Of a stretch of 64,000 nucleotides of DNA, positions 43,549 to 51,741 are shown piece after piece. How positions within the stretch are numbered: position 1 is the stretch's first letter; each line of letters starts with the position of its first letter. The position numbers and the translations under genes were made by a program. This stretch comes from Verrucomicrobiota bacterium (GTDB lineage Bacteria; Verrucomicrobiota; Verrucomicrobiia; Palsa-1439), in contig PLTX01000117.1 of NCBI GenBank assembly GCA_003164675.1, positions 1 through 64,000 of the forward strand, read 5' to 3'. The notes beneath the pieces were generated by a model. It did not search any database and had not been told where the DNA came from. It was given only the letters and a program-made list of their open reading frames with translations.

Positions 43549-44484
43549 TCAAACGATACGGACGCGTTTAGGGTGTGTCGAGCAAAGTCTTTGCATATCC
43601 GCGAGTCGTACAACACCCGGCTCTGCGGTCATTGCATTCGCAGCGCCACAGGCAATCCCCAAACGGACGGCTTCCGTCACCGACTCGCCCCGCTCCAACC
43701 CAACCGCAATCCCGGCCATCATCGCGTCGCCGGAGCCGATCGGGTTCTTCGCCTTCACGCGCGGTGGCTTCCACATTGTCATGGTGCGACCGGGCTTCTC
43801 GGATGCGTACACGCTCTTCGCGCCATCGGTGATCACGGCATGTCGCGGCCCCTCCTCTACCAACTTGCGCAACGCGCGTGACATGGCGGACTTTCGCTCG
43901 CAATTTACTCGCGTTGCCGCCGCCAATTCATCGCGATTGATCTTCACGAGAAACGGTCCGCGCTTCAACGCATTCACGAGTTGCGCGTTCTGCGCGTCGA
44001 TCAGCACGGGAACGCCCAACCGCCGAGACTCGGCGACCAACCGCGCATAGAAGTCGTCTCCGCAACCCTCAGGCACGGTTCCCGTCAAGACGACCAACCT
44101 GGCCTTCCGTGCCTCCGCTCCAAACGCGCGCCGCACGTTCCTCACCTCGACGGAAGTCAACGTCCCCGATTCTTCGACAAGCTCCGTGGCGCCACCGCCA
44201 CCAAGCAACGTCTGGCAAATCCGCGTCTCGGCCTTCACCGGCACGATGCGCGTCCCGAATCGTTGCTCTTCCAGTTTCGCGCAAAGCAACCTTCCCCGAG
44301 CACCACCGGCCACCGTCAACAGCCGCACGTCCGCGCCGAGAGTCGACGCCACCCGCGCGACATTCACTCCCTTGCCCGACGCTGTTTCGTTAACGTGCGT
44401 GGCGCGGTTGACTTTCACGGGAACGAGCTCCTCAAACACCAGCGTCCGTTGCCACGCGGGCGACAAACCGACCACGAGAATCAT
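43549..44484 (-). CDS. PfkB-family sugar kinase (1-phosphofructokinase-like)
   Basis: 311 residues from ATG 44484, which overlaps the ribD stop (ATGA). Begins MILVVGLSPAWQRTLVFEEL; NETASGKGVNVARVASTLG is a GKG sugar-binding motif; NPIGSGDAMMAGIAVGLERG with catalytic GSGD aspartate is the PfkB anion-hole signature. Closest in style to 1-phosphofructokinase/tagatose-6-phosphate kinase. Its place between ribD and ribE is unexplained; the missing riboflavin step here is a phosphatase, so no pathway role is inferred. Confidence 0.83.
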   Translation of the reverse strand: MILVVGLSPAWQRTLVFEELVPVKVNRATHVNETASGKGVNVARVASTLGADVRLLTVAGGARGRLLCAKLEEQRFGTRIVPVKAETRICQTLLGGGGATELVEESGTLTSVEVRNVRRAFGAEARKARLVVLTGTVPEGCGDDFYARLVAESRRLGVPVLIDAQNAQLVNALKRGPFLVKINRDELAAATRVNCERKSAMSRALRKLVEEGPRHAVITDGAKSVYASEKPGRTMTMWKPPRVKAKNPIGSGDAMMAGIAVGLERGESVTEAVRLGIACGAANAMTAEPGVVRLADMQRLCSTHPKRVRIV

Positions 44485-45584
44485 CGCGCCACGCTCGCTT
44501 CCAGAAGCATCTCGTCCGTGCCGACCCGCCGCCACCGACAATCCCGAAGTCGCACAGCGTTCCCGACCCTGGCAACGCCTTCGCCCGCGACCGCCGCGAC
44601 CGCACCGCGTCCGCCGATGACGATCGGCGCATAGAACAGCGCCACCCTGTCCACCAGCCGCGCATCGAAGAGCGACCCGAGCAATTCGCCGCCGCCTTCC
44701 ACCAATACGCTCGTAATGTCGCGCTTCCCAAGCGCCTTCATCGCCGCTCGCAGATCAACCCGCTTGCCCTTCTGCGGCAACACGATCGCATCGACGCCCA
44801 TCCGCAACAAATATCGCCGCCACATAACGGGCGACAGATTCGTCGTGAGAACCAACGTACGGCCGCGCTGCGCGTCCCGGAAAACCTTCGCTTTCCTCGA
44901 CACGCGTCCTCGCGCATCGACCACCACCCGCCACGGTTGTTGGCCGTGGACCCCATGCCGCACGGTCAATTCCGGGTCGTCGCGCACCACCGTGTTCGTG
45001 CCCACCAGGATAGCATCGACCCGCGCCCTCAACCGGTGCCCCTCGCGCCGTGCCGCCTCCCCCGTGATCCACTTCGCGTCGCCCGTGCGCGTGGCGATCT
45101 TCCCGTCGAGACTCATGCCCGCCTTGGCGATCACCAACGGCATCGCTGTCGTGATCCATTTGTTGAACCCCGCATTCATCCCCGCCGCTTCTTCGGCCAG
45201 CAACCCCGCCTCGACGCGAATCCCGGCACCCCGCAACACTTTCAATCCGCGTCCGTTGTGTTTCGGATTCGGATCGCGTGCCGCAACGACCACCCGCTTC
45301 ACGCCTGCCGCGACAATCGCATCTGCACACGGCGGCGTCCTGCCCCACGTGCTGCACGGTTCGAGAGTCACGTACAACGTTGCGTCACGTGCGTTTACTC
45401 CGCGCAACGCAAACACCTCCGCATGCGGTCCACCCGCCCGCTTATGCCACCCCTCGCCAAGAATGCGTCCCTTCCGCACGAGCACCGCGCCGACCGCAGG
45501 ATTCGGGCTGGTCTTTCCCAACCCGCGCCGCGCCAGCGCCAGCGCCCGCCGCATGAATCGTTCATCCTGTTTGCCGAAAGCCAT
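44481..45584 (-). CDS. ribD: Bifunctional riboflavin deaminase-reductase
   Basis: Deaminates then reduces the pyrimidine precursor of riboflavin. N-terminal deaminase: HAEVFALRGVNARDATLYV, zinc site LEPCSTWGRTPPCADAI. C-terminal reductase: VIAKAGMSLDGKIATRTGDA, WITGEAARREGHRLRARVD, VLVEGGGELLGSLFDARLVD. 367 residues from ATG 45584 (frame open to 45716 but no homology there). Upstream is a long leader with a palindrome at 45635-45661; no recognisable FMN riboswitch. Together with ribE here and ribH, ribBA at 51-53 kb, the full pathway is present. Confidence 0.94.
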   Translation of the reverse strand: MAFGKQDERFMRRALALARRGLGKTSPNPAVGAVLVRKGRILGEGWHKRAGGPHAEVFALRGVNARDATLYVTLEPCSTWGRTPPCADAIVAAGVKRVVVAARDPNPKHNGRGLKVLRGAGIRVEAGLLAEEAAGMNAGFNKWITTAMPLVIAKAGMSLDGKIATRTGDAKWITGEAARREGHRLRARVDAILVGTNTVVRDDPELTVRHGVHGQQPWRVVVDARGRVSRKAKVFRDAQRGRTLVLTTNLSPVMWRRYLLRMGVDAIVLPQKGKRVDLRAAMKALGKRDITSVLVEGGGELLGSLFDARLVDRVALFYAPIVIGGRGAVAAVAGEGVARVGNAVRLRDCRWRRVGTDEMLLEASVAR

Positions 45585-45634
45585 GACTCCGACTTTACCA
45601 GCTTCCCATTCCCAGCGCACTCTGCATTGTAGGA

Positions 45635-45661
45635 CAGGATGCCTGTCGTGTAGGCATCCTG
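45635..45661. repeat. GGATGCC palindrome in the ribD leader
   Basis: CAGGATGCCT-gtcgtgt-AGGCATCCTG, a 10-base-pair stem, about 50 bases upstream of the ribD ATG. Resembles the REP-like repeats but lacks the GCTACA tail; it could be a regulatory hairpin. No conserved riboswitch elements seen. Confidence 0.5.
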
Positions 45662-45799
45662 CCGTTTTCTCGCGCCGGCCACACGGACGGGTGGCCGAAC
45701 CTGCTTGACCGAGCACTCCTAACGCCGCGAGTCACGCCTCGTCTGGCAACCTGAATTCCCCAAGTGTCACTTCCATTGAGGGCCACGAGTGTGGCGGAC

Positions 45800-45913
45800 T
45801 TAAGGCTGTTCGCCGAGGCCGCCAAAGCGATGGCGTATTGCAACGGCAAGGAACTGGATGGTCGGGCACTGAAAGTCAACGAAGCCAAGCCCCGTGAAGA
45901 ACGACCGATGAGA
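45800..45913 (+). pseudogene. Remnant of an RRM (RNA-recognition motif) protein gene
   Basis: A short stretch encodes FAEAAKAMAYCNGKELDGRALKVNEAKPREERP-like sequence, the C-terminal half of a single-RRM glycine-rich RNA-binding protein (NGKELDGRALKVNEAKP is the family ending). The RNP1 motif and the N-terminal half are missing. Followed by non-homologous sequence. Likely a relic. Confidence 0.55.
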
Positions 45914-45914
45914 C

Positions 45915-46298
45915 AAAAGCCACCATTTCATCCCTGCCCAAGTGGACGGAACATTCAAATGAAACGGAGAGACCAATGAACAAAGTCCTGTTGAGAGGGC
46001 CGCTCGACTCTCGACCGCAATGATAGAACTGACAGCCGAAATGCAATGGGGAACTGGCGGCTGGAAACGGCTCGATTTACTGCAGAGAGAATACCTTGCG
46101 ATCAGCATTTGTGTACACAAAGATACATGGCGAAAATTCCCGGTTCGGGCACATTCCTCGGTCAGAAAGCGTGGTCCCTGAAACTCCGTTCACGGGCAGC
46201 ACCTTGACAACAACCGTCGGCTCAGCCACCATAACCGCAACAACCTTTATTTTGATGGGCGCGCGAAGGAGTGACAGGAAGTGTGGAGGTTCTGAACC
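45915..46298. other. Gene-free stretch
   Basis: Nothing I can support as a gene; modest AT content. It holds the GGAGG ribosome site (46285) of the following lipoprotein gene and a TTGACA at 46204 without a good -10. Confidence 0.5.
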
Positions 46299-46988
46299 AT
46301 GCATAGACTAAAATTCTTGATTGCCGCTTTGGCTATTCTGCCGATTCTCGCAAGCAGTTGCGGCAAGACGCAGACGCCGGTCAACGCTCCTTCGAATCCC
46401 GCGCCAAGTGCCGCTCCGCCTGTGAACCCTCAATCCGTGGCGGATTCTGCAGCCAGCCAGGAGCAGGTGAATCAAGGCGTAACGGACAGCTCCGAGGCTG
46501 GGCAGCAGATATCCGCAGACAATCAGACGCCCGCGAGCCCGACGTCAACTTCGCCATTGCCGGGCGACATCCCGGTTCAAAACCTGGATTCCAGATTACA
46601 GGAAGCGCTGGTCAATTTCCACAAGGCCGCGGACAAGGTGGATCGCTCCATGGTGGCGATCGACGTGGCGAAATTGGCGGACGACGGCGTTCCAAAACCG
46701 CAGATCGCCAGCACGTTGGGTTATATGCTTCACGACGAAAACAGCGTGGAAGTTAAGACCGATATCCTTAATCAACTGGGCGATCTCGGCGATCCAGCCG
46801 CGTTCGATCAGATCGTTCCGACACTGGATCAGCACCAGCCGGATGAGGTTCGGACAGCAGCTATCGAGGCGCTCGATTCACTGGGTGATAAGCGGGCCAT
46901 CCCGTTGTTGCAGCCGCTTCTCACGGATCGTGATGGAGATATTCGCGACGCTGCCCAGACTGCCACCGATTCGCTGAACGATCAGTGA
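46299..46988 (+). CDS. Predicted lipoprotein with HEAT-like repeats
   Basis: 229 residues. Signal peptide with lipobox LASSC (cysteine at 21) at the N-terminus, then a Pro/Ser/Ala-rich linker, and a C-terminal helical domain with HEAT-like repeats (LGDPAAFDQIVPTLDQHQPD, VRTAAIEALDSLGDKRAIPL, LLTDRDGDIRDAA). Probably a periplasmic or outer-membrane interaction protein. ATG at 46299 with GGAGG at 46285-46289. No operon partner nearby. Confidence 0.75.
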   Translation: MHRLKFLIAALAILPILASSCGKTQTPVNAPSNPAPSAAPPVNPQSVADSAASQEQVNQGVTDSSEAGQQISADNQTPASPTSTSPLPGDIPVQNLDSRLQEALVNFHKAADKVDRSMVAIDVAKLADDGVPKPQIASTLGYMLHDENSVEVKTDILNQLGDLGDPAAFDQIVPTLDQHQPDEVRTAAIEALDSLGDKRAIPLLQPLLTDRDGDIRDAAQTATDSLNDQ

Positions 46989-47280
46989 ATGACTCCGCCG
47001 CACCAGTCGGCGGATGCAGGGTATCCGTCTGAGATGGTGCGACCCGTCCCCTGTGCCACTTCAGCCAATGGCGCGCAAGGTTGGGCAGTGGGGGGGGGCC
47101 ACGGCGCAAACAGCATGTAACAAAACTGGCTTGCCGAACCGTTGAGCTTGTGAAAGTCCTGCACAAAGAAAGAAAAGAAAGATGGGAAGGGCGAGTTTAT
47201 CGTGTTCACCTGTCATCCTACTTCTTACCAGACATTCACCGTAACGCAGGCGGGAGTGAAGTAACCGAAGAGAAGGAAAA
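46989..47280. other. Gene-free stretch
   Basis: No coding or structural signal seen apart from a run of nine G near 47091-47099 and an A/G-rich tract (47160-47190, 47265-47280) that becomes the T-rich tail of the terminator at 47281-47317 on the minus strand. Confidence 0.5.
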
Positions 47281-47317
47281 GGGCGTGTTGCCCAAATTGA
47301 ATTTTGGCAACACGCCC
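47281..47317 (-). terminator. Intrinsic terminator for the gene at 47341-48126
   Basis: GGGCGTGTTGCC (47281-47292) and GGCAACACGCCC (47306-47317), a perfect 12-base-pair stem with further A/T pairing in the loop, 23 bases after the stop. On the minus strand it is followed by TTTTCCTTC. Confidence 0.8.
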
Positions 47318-47340
47318 CAGAGATGTGACGCGGTTGTTTA

Positions 47341-48126
47341 CTACGGGACCGTCGGCTTCTGACCCAAGACTTTGCCCTTTAGCACGGTCAAATCCATGTT
47401 CGTGCCTTCAGTCGTGAGTGACAAGCTCGTTTTGAGGGCAGGGCCTTGACCGACCAGCTTCAGCTTGGCGACTTCGGTGCTGGTGTTGTAGCTGCCGGTG
47501 ATCTTGTAGGTGAGGGCGCGACCGTTGGACAGAGTTAAGGTGCCGGTGCCCGTCAGCTTGTTTGCCGCGACGGTGATGTCGTTAGTGAGTGTCCAGTCGC
47601 CGGTCATAGCGCCGGGCAGAGAGGTGGACACGGTCGCGGCAAACTTCTTGCTGGCCTTGACGTCACCGGCGTGAAGCTTGAGCGCTTCCGAGAAGGCGAC
47701 CTTGACGGTCAGGTTGGACTCAACGACTGTCGCGGTACTTTTGCCCTTGGCAGTCCCGCTGAGGGTGCCGGTGACGGAGCCGGACGACTTGAGGCTGGCA
47801 GCGGTTTCCCCGGCCTTGACGGAGATCTTTCCTTTGACCGTGTTATCGATATTGAGGGTAATGGTGCCATCATTAAGGGTTTCGGTTTGTGTGCCGGTAA
47901 TTACGCCGGTGGCGGTGTTGGTGACGATGAAGGTGGCGGTATCGGTGACGCCGTTGCTGGAGCCGTTGAGGTTGTAGGTGCCGGTAACATCCCAAAGGGG
48001 TGTGTTCGTGAACACGTAGCCGTACGTGCCGCTGGTCAGCTGGGCTTTGGCCGAAACCGCACAGAACGCAAACAGAAGAACAAGAACATATTTCATATGT
48101 TTCATATGGACGCTCGCTTTTTTCAT
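47341..48126 (-). CDS. Secreted beta-rich protein, unknown function
   Basis: Begins MKKASVHMKH, then a signal peptide (YVLVLLFAFCAVSAKAQ). The mature part is a Thr/Gly/Ser-rich beta protein (GYVFTNTPLWDVTGTYNLNG, VIVTNTAT-type, GTLSGTAKGKSTATVV, ALTYKITGSYNTSTEV). Signal-peptide cleavage near AKA-Q. 261 residues from ATG 48126; starts at 48105 or 48096 equally possible. Followed by a strong terminator. Not assigned to a family. No neighbours on the same strand close by, so it is probably a single transcription unit. Confidence 0.65.
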   Translation of the reverse strand: MKKASVHMKHMKYVLVLLFAFCAVSAKAQLTSGTYGYVFTNTPLWDVTGTYNLNGSSNGVTDTATFIVTNTATGVITGTQTETLNDGTITLNIDNTVKGKISVKAGETAASLKSSGSVTGTLSGTAKGKSTATVVESNLTVKVAFSEALKLHAGDVKASKKFAATVSTSLPGAMTGDWTLTNDITVAANKLTGTGTLTLSNGRALTYKITGSYNTSTEVAKLKLVGQGPALKTSLSLTTEGTNMDLTVLKGKVLGQKPTVP

Positions 48127-48409
48127 GATTGGTTTAGGAAGTTGGACGACAACACCATAATTTGTGAAAATACTCACTAGCGCAGTCTGGGGTCAAGGGA
48201 AAAAGACCATCCTTGGCTGGTCAGACCTTCGAGCCGTTTCCATCGGCGACTTGACGCAGCAGAAGAAGGGCGAGGGCGGTTCACCACGAAGGCACCAAGC
48301 CGACATTTCCCATATGACTTATGCTCGCGACCATCGCGAGGTGTTGAATTTCATCTGTCGTCGTTTTATCCTCCCTGCGGCTACTATCAGTGTCAAGCTG
48401 CCCGTCAAG

Positions 48410-48560
48410 TCTCCAAGATTAAGCTGAGCAAAGCTGGCGCGCCGATCCTGGCGACGGATACCGTGAAGGGGAAGGGTAGTGAAACCTTCGGGACCAAGAC
48501 CTACACCAAGAGTTTCAGCCTGAAGACCCTGTGGACGGATGGAACTGGGTTTCGGGTACC
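48410..48560 (+). pseudogene. Fragment of a secreted protein gene
   Basis: On the plus strand this short window reads KIKLSKAGAPILATDTVKGK, then TFGTKTYTKSFSLKTLWTDG, resembling the Thr/Lys-rich style of the neighbouring secreted proteins. No start codon or signal peptide. Probably a decayed remnant; low certainty. Confidence 0.3.
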
Positions 48561-48644
48561 AGCACCAACTTTTGATCGGCTCAAAGGCTCGCAATCGGCT
48601 AGCCGAGCTGTGAGGTGGCGACCTCGCCCCCTTTGGCTCTTCAC

Positions 48645-48688
48645 AAAAAAAGGACAGAGAGGGTGCGTTACACCCTCTCTGTCTTTTT
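48645..48688. terminator. Strong bidirectional intrinsic terminator
   Basis: Stem GACAGAGAGGGTG (48653-48665) and CACCCTCTCTGTC (48671-48683), 13 base pairs with a CGTTA loop, flanked by an A-run (48645-48651) on the left and TTTTT (48684-48688) on the right, so it could stop transcription from either side. Confidence 0.85.
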
Positions 48689-48716
48689 AAGACTTGGACC
48701 GAGCCGGAGCGAAGCT

Positions 48717-48900
48717 CTACTTCGCTGCCTTTATAGTCCCTGAAACTGCAGTCCCCTCAGTCTCGTTCCAGATATCGGTAAACTTCGCGCTCCCGGTCGA
48801 ATTATCATTTCCAGCGAATCGCGTCAATCGGGATCGTCGATGTTGGGGTTCAGCCAAACTCGCAGGCAATTTATCGCGGATTCTTCTTTCGGCTACGGCA
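48717..48900 (-). pseudogene. Possible C-terminal fragment of a secreted protein gene
   Basis: Minus-strand frame ends KFTDIWNETEGTAVSGTIKAA before a stop at 48717, next to the bidirectional terminator. Gly/Ser/Thr-rich like the genes nearby but with no N-terminus; probably a remnant. The 48127-48991 region otherwise has no intact gene. Confidence 0.3.
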
Positions 48901-48991
48901 TCGACACGGTAACACCGGGCGCGGTGCGCGGCAAGGCTCCAGAACCAGCCACGGGTGGTCTGGATGGTTCCAATGGTTCCACGACGCCCGG

Positions 48992-49978
48992 TCACATCCT
49001 GCGCGTCTCCGGGCTTTCGGCGAACAGCGCCTCCGCAAACTGCTTCGGGTCGAATGGCTGCAAGTCATCCACCTGCTCACCCAAGCCAATAAATTTGACC
49101 GGGATTTTCAGTTCGCGGGCAATGGCGACGACGATGCCGCCTTTCGCTGTGCCATCCAGCTTGGTGACGATCAACCCGGTGACGCCAAGCGCTTGGTGGA
49201 ACGTGCGGGCCTGGTTCAGCGCATTCGTGCCGGTCGTGGAATCGAGTACCAGCAGGACTTCGTGCGGCGCGGTCGGCGCCTTCTTCTGAAGCGAGCGGTG
49301 CATCTTTTTCATCTCTTCCATCAGATTCTTTTTCGTGTGCAATCGACCGGCGGTATCGATGATCAGGTAATCAACCTTTCGATTGATCGCTGCCTCCATG
49401 GCGTCGTATGCAATTGCTGCCGAATCTGCGCCGTACTGTCCCGCGATCACCTCGCACCCGACGCGCTGACCCCAAATCTTCAATTGTTCGATGGCCGCCG
49501 CTCGAAACGTGTCGCACGCGGCCAGCAGCACCGTGTTCCCCTGCTCTTTCAACAGATGCGCCAGTTTGGCCGTGGACGTCGTCTTGCCCGTGCCATTGAC
49601 GCCCGCCAGCAAAATCACCGTCGGCGGCTGCGGCGCTTTCACCAAAACGGAGGGCCACGCTGCTGCGTGGCCGCTTTTCGTGTCTGTGGCAACGGTCGGG
49701 CTTGAGCCCGACTCTCCAAACGATAGCTCCCTCTCAATCTCCGCGCGCGCGATCGCAAACACATCCACTTGACCCGATTGCTTGGCGGCTTCCTTGGTCA
49801 ACTCGACGATCTTGACCGCCGTGTCGACTCCGATGTCTGTCGAGATCAGCGTGGCTTCGAGTTCTTCGAGCGACTCGGCATCCAGTTTCGGCCCGCGCGT
49901 GACGATCCGTTTGATTTCGGTCGTGAGTTTTTCCTGCGTCTTGCGCAGTCCGTCTCGAAATTTTTGGAATAGACCCAT
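48992..49978 (-). CDS. ftsY: Signal recognition particle receptor FtsY, with a repeat insertion
   Basis: GTPase that docks SRP-ribosome complexes at the membrane. 328 residues. N-terminal four-helix N domain, then G1 AGVNGTGKTTSTAKLAHLL, LLAACDTFRAAAIEQL, DTAGRLHTKKNLMEEM, and TKLDGTAKGG with the closing GLGEQVDDLQPFDPKQF. It has no acidic A domain. Residues about 87-109 (between the N domain and PTVILLAGVNG) are an extra SPTVATDTKSGHAAAWPSVL segment encoded by two palindromes (49653-49672 and 49695-49712). ATG at 49978 overlaps the PHP stop. Confidence 0.93.
   Translation of the reverse strand: MGLFQKFRDGLRKTQEKLTTEIKRIVTRGPKLDAESLEELEATLISTDIGVDTAVKIVELTKEAAKQSGQVDVFAIARAEIERELSFGESGSSPTVATDTKSGHAAAWPSVLVKAPQPPTVILLAGVNGTGKTTSTAKLAHLLKEQGNTVLLAACDTFRAAAIEQLKIWGQRVGCEVIAGQYGADSAAIAYDAMEAAINRKVDYLIIDTAGRLHTKKNLMEEMKKMHRSLQKKAPTAPHEVLLVLDSTTGTNALNQARTFHQALGVTGLIVTKLDGTAKGGIVVAIARELKIPVKFIGLGEQVDDLQPFDPKQFAEALFAESPETRRM
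49653..49712. repeat. Two palindromes inside ftsY
   Basis: GGCCACGC-tgct-GCGTGGCC (49653-49672) and GTCGGGCT-tg-AGCCCGAC (49695-49712). Reading frame is preserved; the peptide is hydrophilic and of unusual composition. They are of the same type as the GC-rich repeats elsewhere, though the GCTACA tail is absent. Confidence 0.75.
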
Positions 49979-50829
49979 CAGGCCTTCGTCCCCGAGAGCG
50001 CTCTGAGAGCCTCGACTCGTTCACACGGCAATTTGATTCTGCCAAGGAGCATGCCCTCGCGGCCAGAGCCGTGACAATCGCTGCCGCCGGTGGCGCACAC
50101 GCCCAGCGTCTCGGACATCTTTAAATAACGCTCGGTCTGCGCAGTCGAGTGACGCGAATGCCACACCTCAATCCCCGCCATGCCCTGGGCCACCATGTCA
50201 CGGATGTGTTCGTCGAGGGTGTTCAATCCCGGATGGGCGATCACCGCGAGGCCGCCGGCGCGCGTGACGTGACCGATTGTTTCCGCGGCTTCCATGCGAT
50301 ACCGTTCGACGTAGGCGGGCTTGCCTCGCTTGAGAAACCGCGTGAACGCCTCCTCCACGCTCGACACATGGCCGCGTTTCAGCAGCGCCATTGCCACATG
50401 CGGCCGACCAACGGTGCCGGATTCCGAGCAGACGCGTACATCCTCAATCGTCAGCGCGATGCCCAGTGCATTCAGTTTCTTGACGAACTCCATGGCGCGC
50501 TCTTCACGCACTCGCGAGGCGTGCTTCAACACCGCGCGCAGGTTTGCGTCGCGCCATGAATCGCCGAAAAAATATGCCAGCATGTGAAGTTCCTGCGCCT
50601 CGCAACGGCTGGTAATCTCGACGCCGGGGATCACCTCGACGCCCAGTTCCTTGCCTGCGGCCAGCGCTTCGGGGATTCCGTTGATCGTGTCGTGGTCGGT
50701 GACGGCGATGGCGGAAAAACCGAGCCGCGCGGCGTGCTGGACCAACTCGCGCGGTGTGAACGAGCCGTCGGAATAGCGCGTGTGCAGGTGCAAATCCGCA
50801 AACCGTGCTGGATGCGCGGCCGAACTCAT
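49978..50829 (-). CDS. PHP-domain phosphoesterase (YciV/RnpAm-like)
   Basis: PHP superfamily metal-dependent phosphoesterase. 283 residues. Metal-binding motifs FADLHLHTRYSDGSFTP, AIAVTDHDTINGIP and VIPGVEITSR, VIAHPGL and GSDCHGS. The family includes the 3',5'-nucleoside bisphosphate phosphatase and 5S rRNA exonuclease; substrate here is not defined. ATG at 50829 overlaps the nusB stop (ATGA). Confidence 0.85.
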   Translation of the reverse strand: MSSAAHPARFADLHLHTRYSDGSFTPRELVQHAARLGFSAIAVTDHDTINGIPEALAAGKELGVEVIPGVEITSRCEAQELHMLAYFFGDSWRDANLRAVLKHASRVREERAMEFVKKLNALGIALTIEDVRVCSESGTVGRPHVAMALLKRGHVSSVEEAFTRFLKRGKPAYVERYRMEAAETIGHVTRAGGLAVIAHPGLNTLDEHIRDMVAQGMAGIEVWHSRHSTAQTERYLKMSETLGVCATGGSDCHGSGREGMLLGRIKLPCERVEALRALSGTKA

Positions 50830-51284
50830 CGTGTGGAGGTGGAGGTGCGCGACGGACGAGTCAGATCGACCTTGAGGCGGTCGAGGATCCCGTTGACAAA
50901 TGCGCCGGACTCGCGCGTGGAGAATTTCTTGGCGATGTCGACCGCCTCATTAATGCTGACGACGGGCGGGATATCGTCGCGGAAGAGCATCTCGTACATG
51001 GCGAGCCGGAGGATGTTGCGGTCGACCGCGGCAATGCGCGGCAGATCCCAGTGTTCGGTATACTTGGCAATCTTCTCGTCGATCTCGGCGCGTCTCTCGA
51101 TGACGCCGCGCACCAGTTCCTCGGCGAATTTCCGGCCCTTCTCCCCCACTTCCGCTTGCGTCTCCCAGAATAACGGCAGCCCTTCGTCCAACTTACCGCC
51201 ACTCATCTCAAACTGGTAAAGAAACTGCACGACCAGCTCCCGGACCGCGCGGCGTGTGACGTATGGCTTTACAGACTTTTCCAT
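50826..51284 (-). CDS. nusB: Transcription antitermination factor NusB
   Basis: RNA-binding all-alpha protein of rRNA antitermination. From ATG 51284, 152 residues: TRRAVRELVVQFLYQFEMSG, FRDDIPPVVSINEAVDIAKK, ESGAFVNGILDRL. The frame opens to 51632 through ribH; ATG 51284 gives the normal length. It overlaps the ribH end by 16 bases, an arrangement known from other bacteria where ribH and nusB are paired. Confidence 0.93.
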   Translation of the reverse strand: MEKSVKPYVTRRAVRELVVQFLYQFEMSGGKLDEGLPLFWETQAEVGEKGRKFAEELVRGVIERRAEIDEKIAKYTEHWDLPRIAAVDRNILRLAMYEMLFRDDIPPVVSINEAVDIAKKFSTRESGAFVNGILDRLKVDLTRPSRTSTSTR

Positions 51285-51739
51285 ACCCGTGCCATCTCGA
51301 TGGCGGTTAATGCCGCCTCGCGACCGCGATTGTGTTTCTTGCCAATGCAACGCACCCGCGCCTGTCTCACAGTGTCGGCGGTGACGATGCCAAAAACAGT
51401 TGGTGTACCCAGGAGAATTGAAATATTCGTGAGACCATGCGCCACCGCGTCGCCGATATGCTGCGCGTGACGCGTTTCGCCCTGCAACAAGACGCCCAGC
51501 CCGATCACGCAATCGCATTTCCCGCTCCGGGCAAGTTTCGCCGCGGCGGCGGTGACCTCGAAGCTGCCCGGCACTTTCAACACCTTGATGTCGCGCGTGT
51601 CCGCGCCAGCCTTGGCCAGCGTATCGAGGCAATTCGCCAGTAGTGCGCCGGCAAGGTCGATGTTGTAGCGCGCTGCGGCAATGCCAAATCGCAGCCCCGC
51701 AGCAGAGAGGTGTCGCTCGGTTTTGCGGGCGCGAAGCAT
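51269..51739 (-). CDS. ribH: 6,7-dimethyl-8-ribityllumazine synthase
   Basis: Penultimate riboflavin step, condensing 3,4-dihydroxy-2-butanone-4-phosphate with the pyrimidine. 156 residues: FGIAAARYNIDLAGALLANC, VPGSFEVTAAAAKLA, GLGVLLQGETRHAQHIGD and NRGREAALTAIEM. ATG at 51739, three bases after the ribBA stop. Confidence 0.95.
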   Translation of the reverse strand: MLRARKTERHLSAAGLRFGIAAARYNIDLAGALLANCLDTLAKAGADTRDIKVLKVPGSFEVTAAAAKLARSGKCDCVIGLGVLLQGETRHAQHIGDAVAHGLTNISILLGTPTVFGIVTADTVRQARVRCIGKKHNRGREAALTAIEMARVWKSL

Positions 51740-51741
51740 GG

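Noticed and set aside
45585-45763. FMN riboswitch before ribD
   Set aside because: A hairpin is present at 45635-45661, but the conserved FMN aptamer sequence (AGGG...GGCAGGGUG) is absent.
46204-46260. Promoter of the HEAT-repeat lipoprotein
   Set aside because: TTGACA occurs at 46204 but no acceptable -10 lies 16-18 bases downstream.
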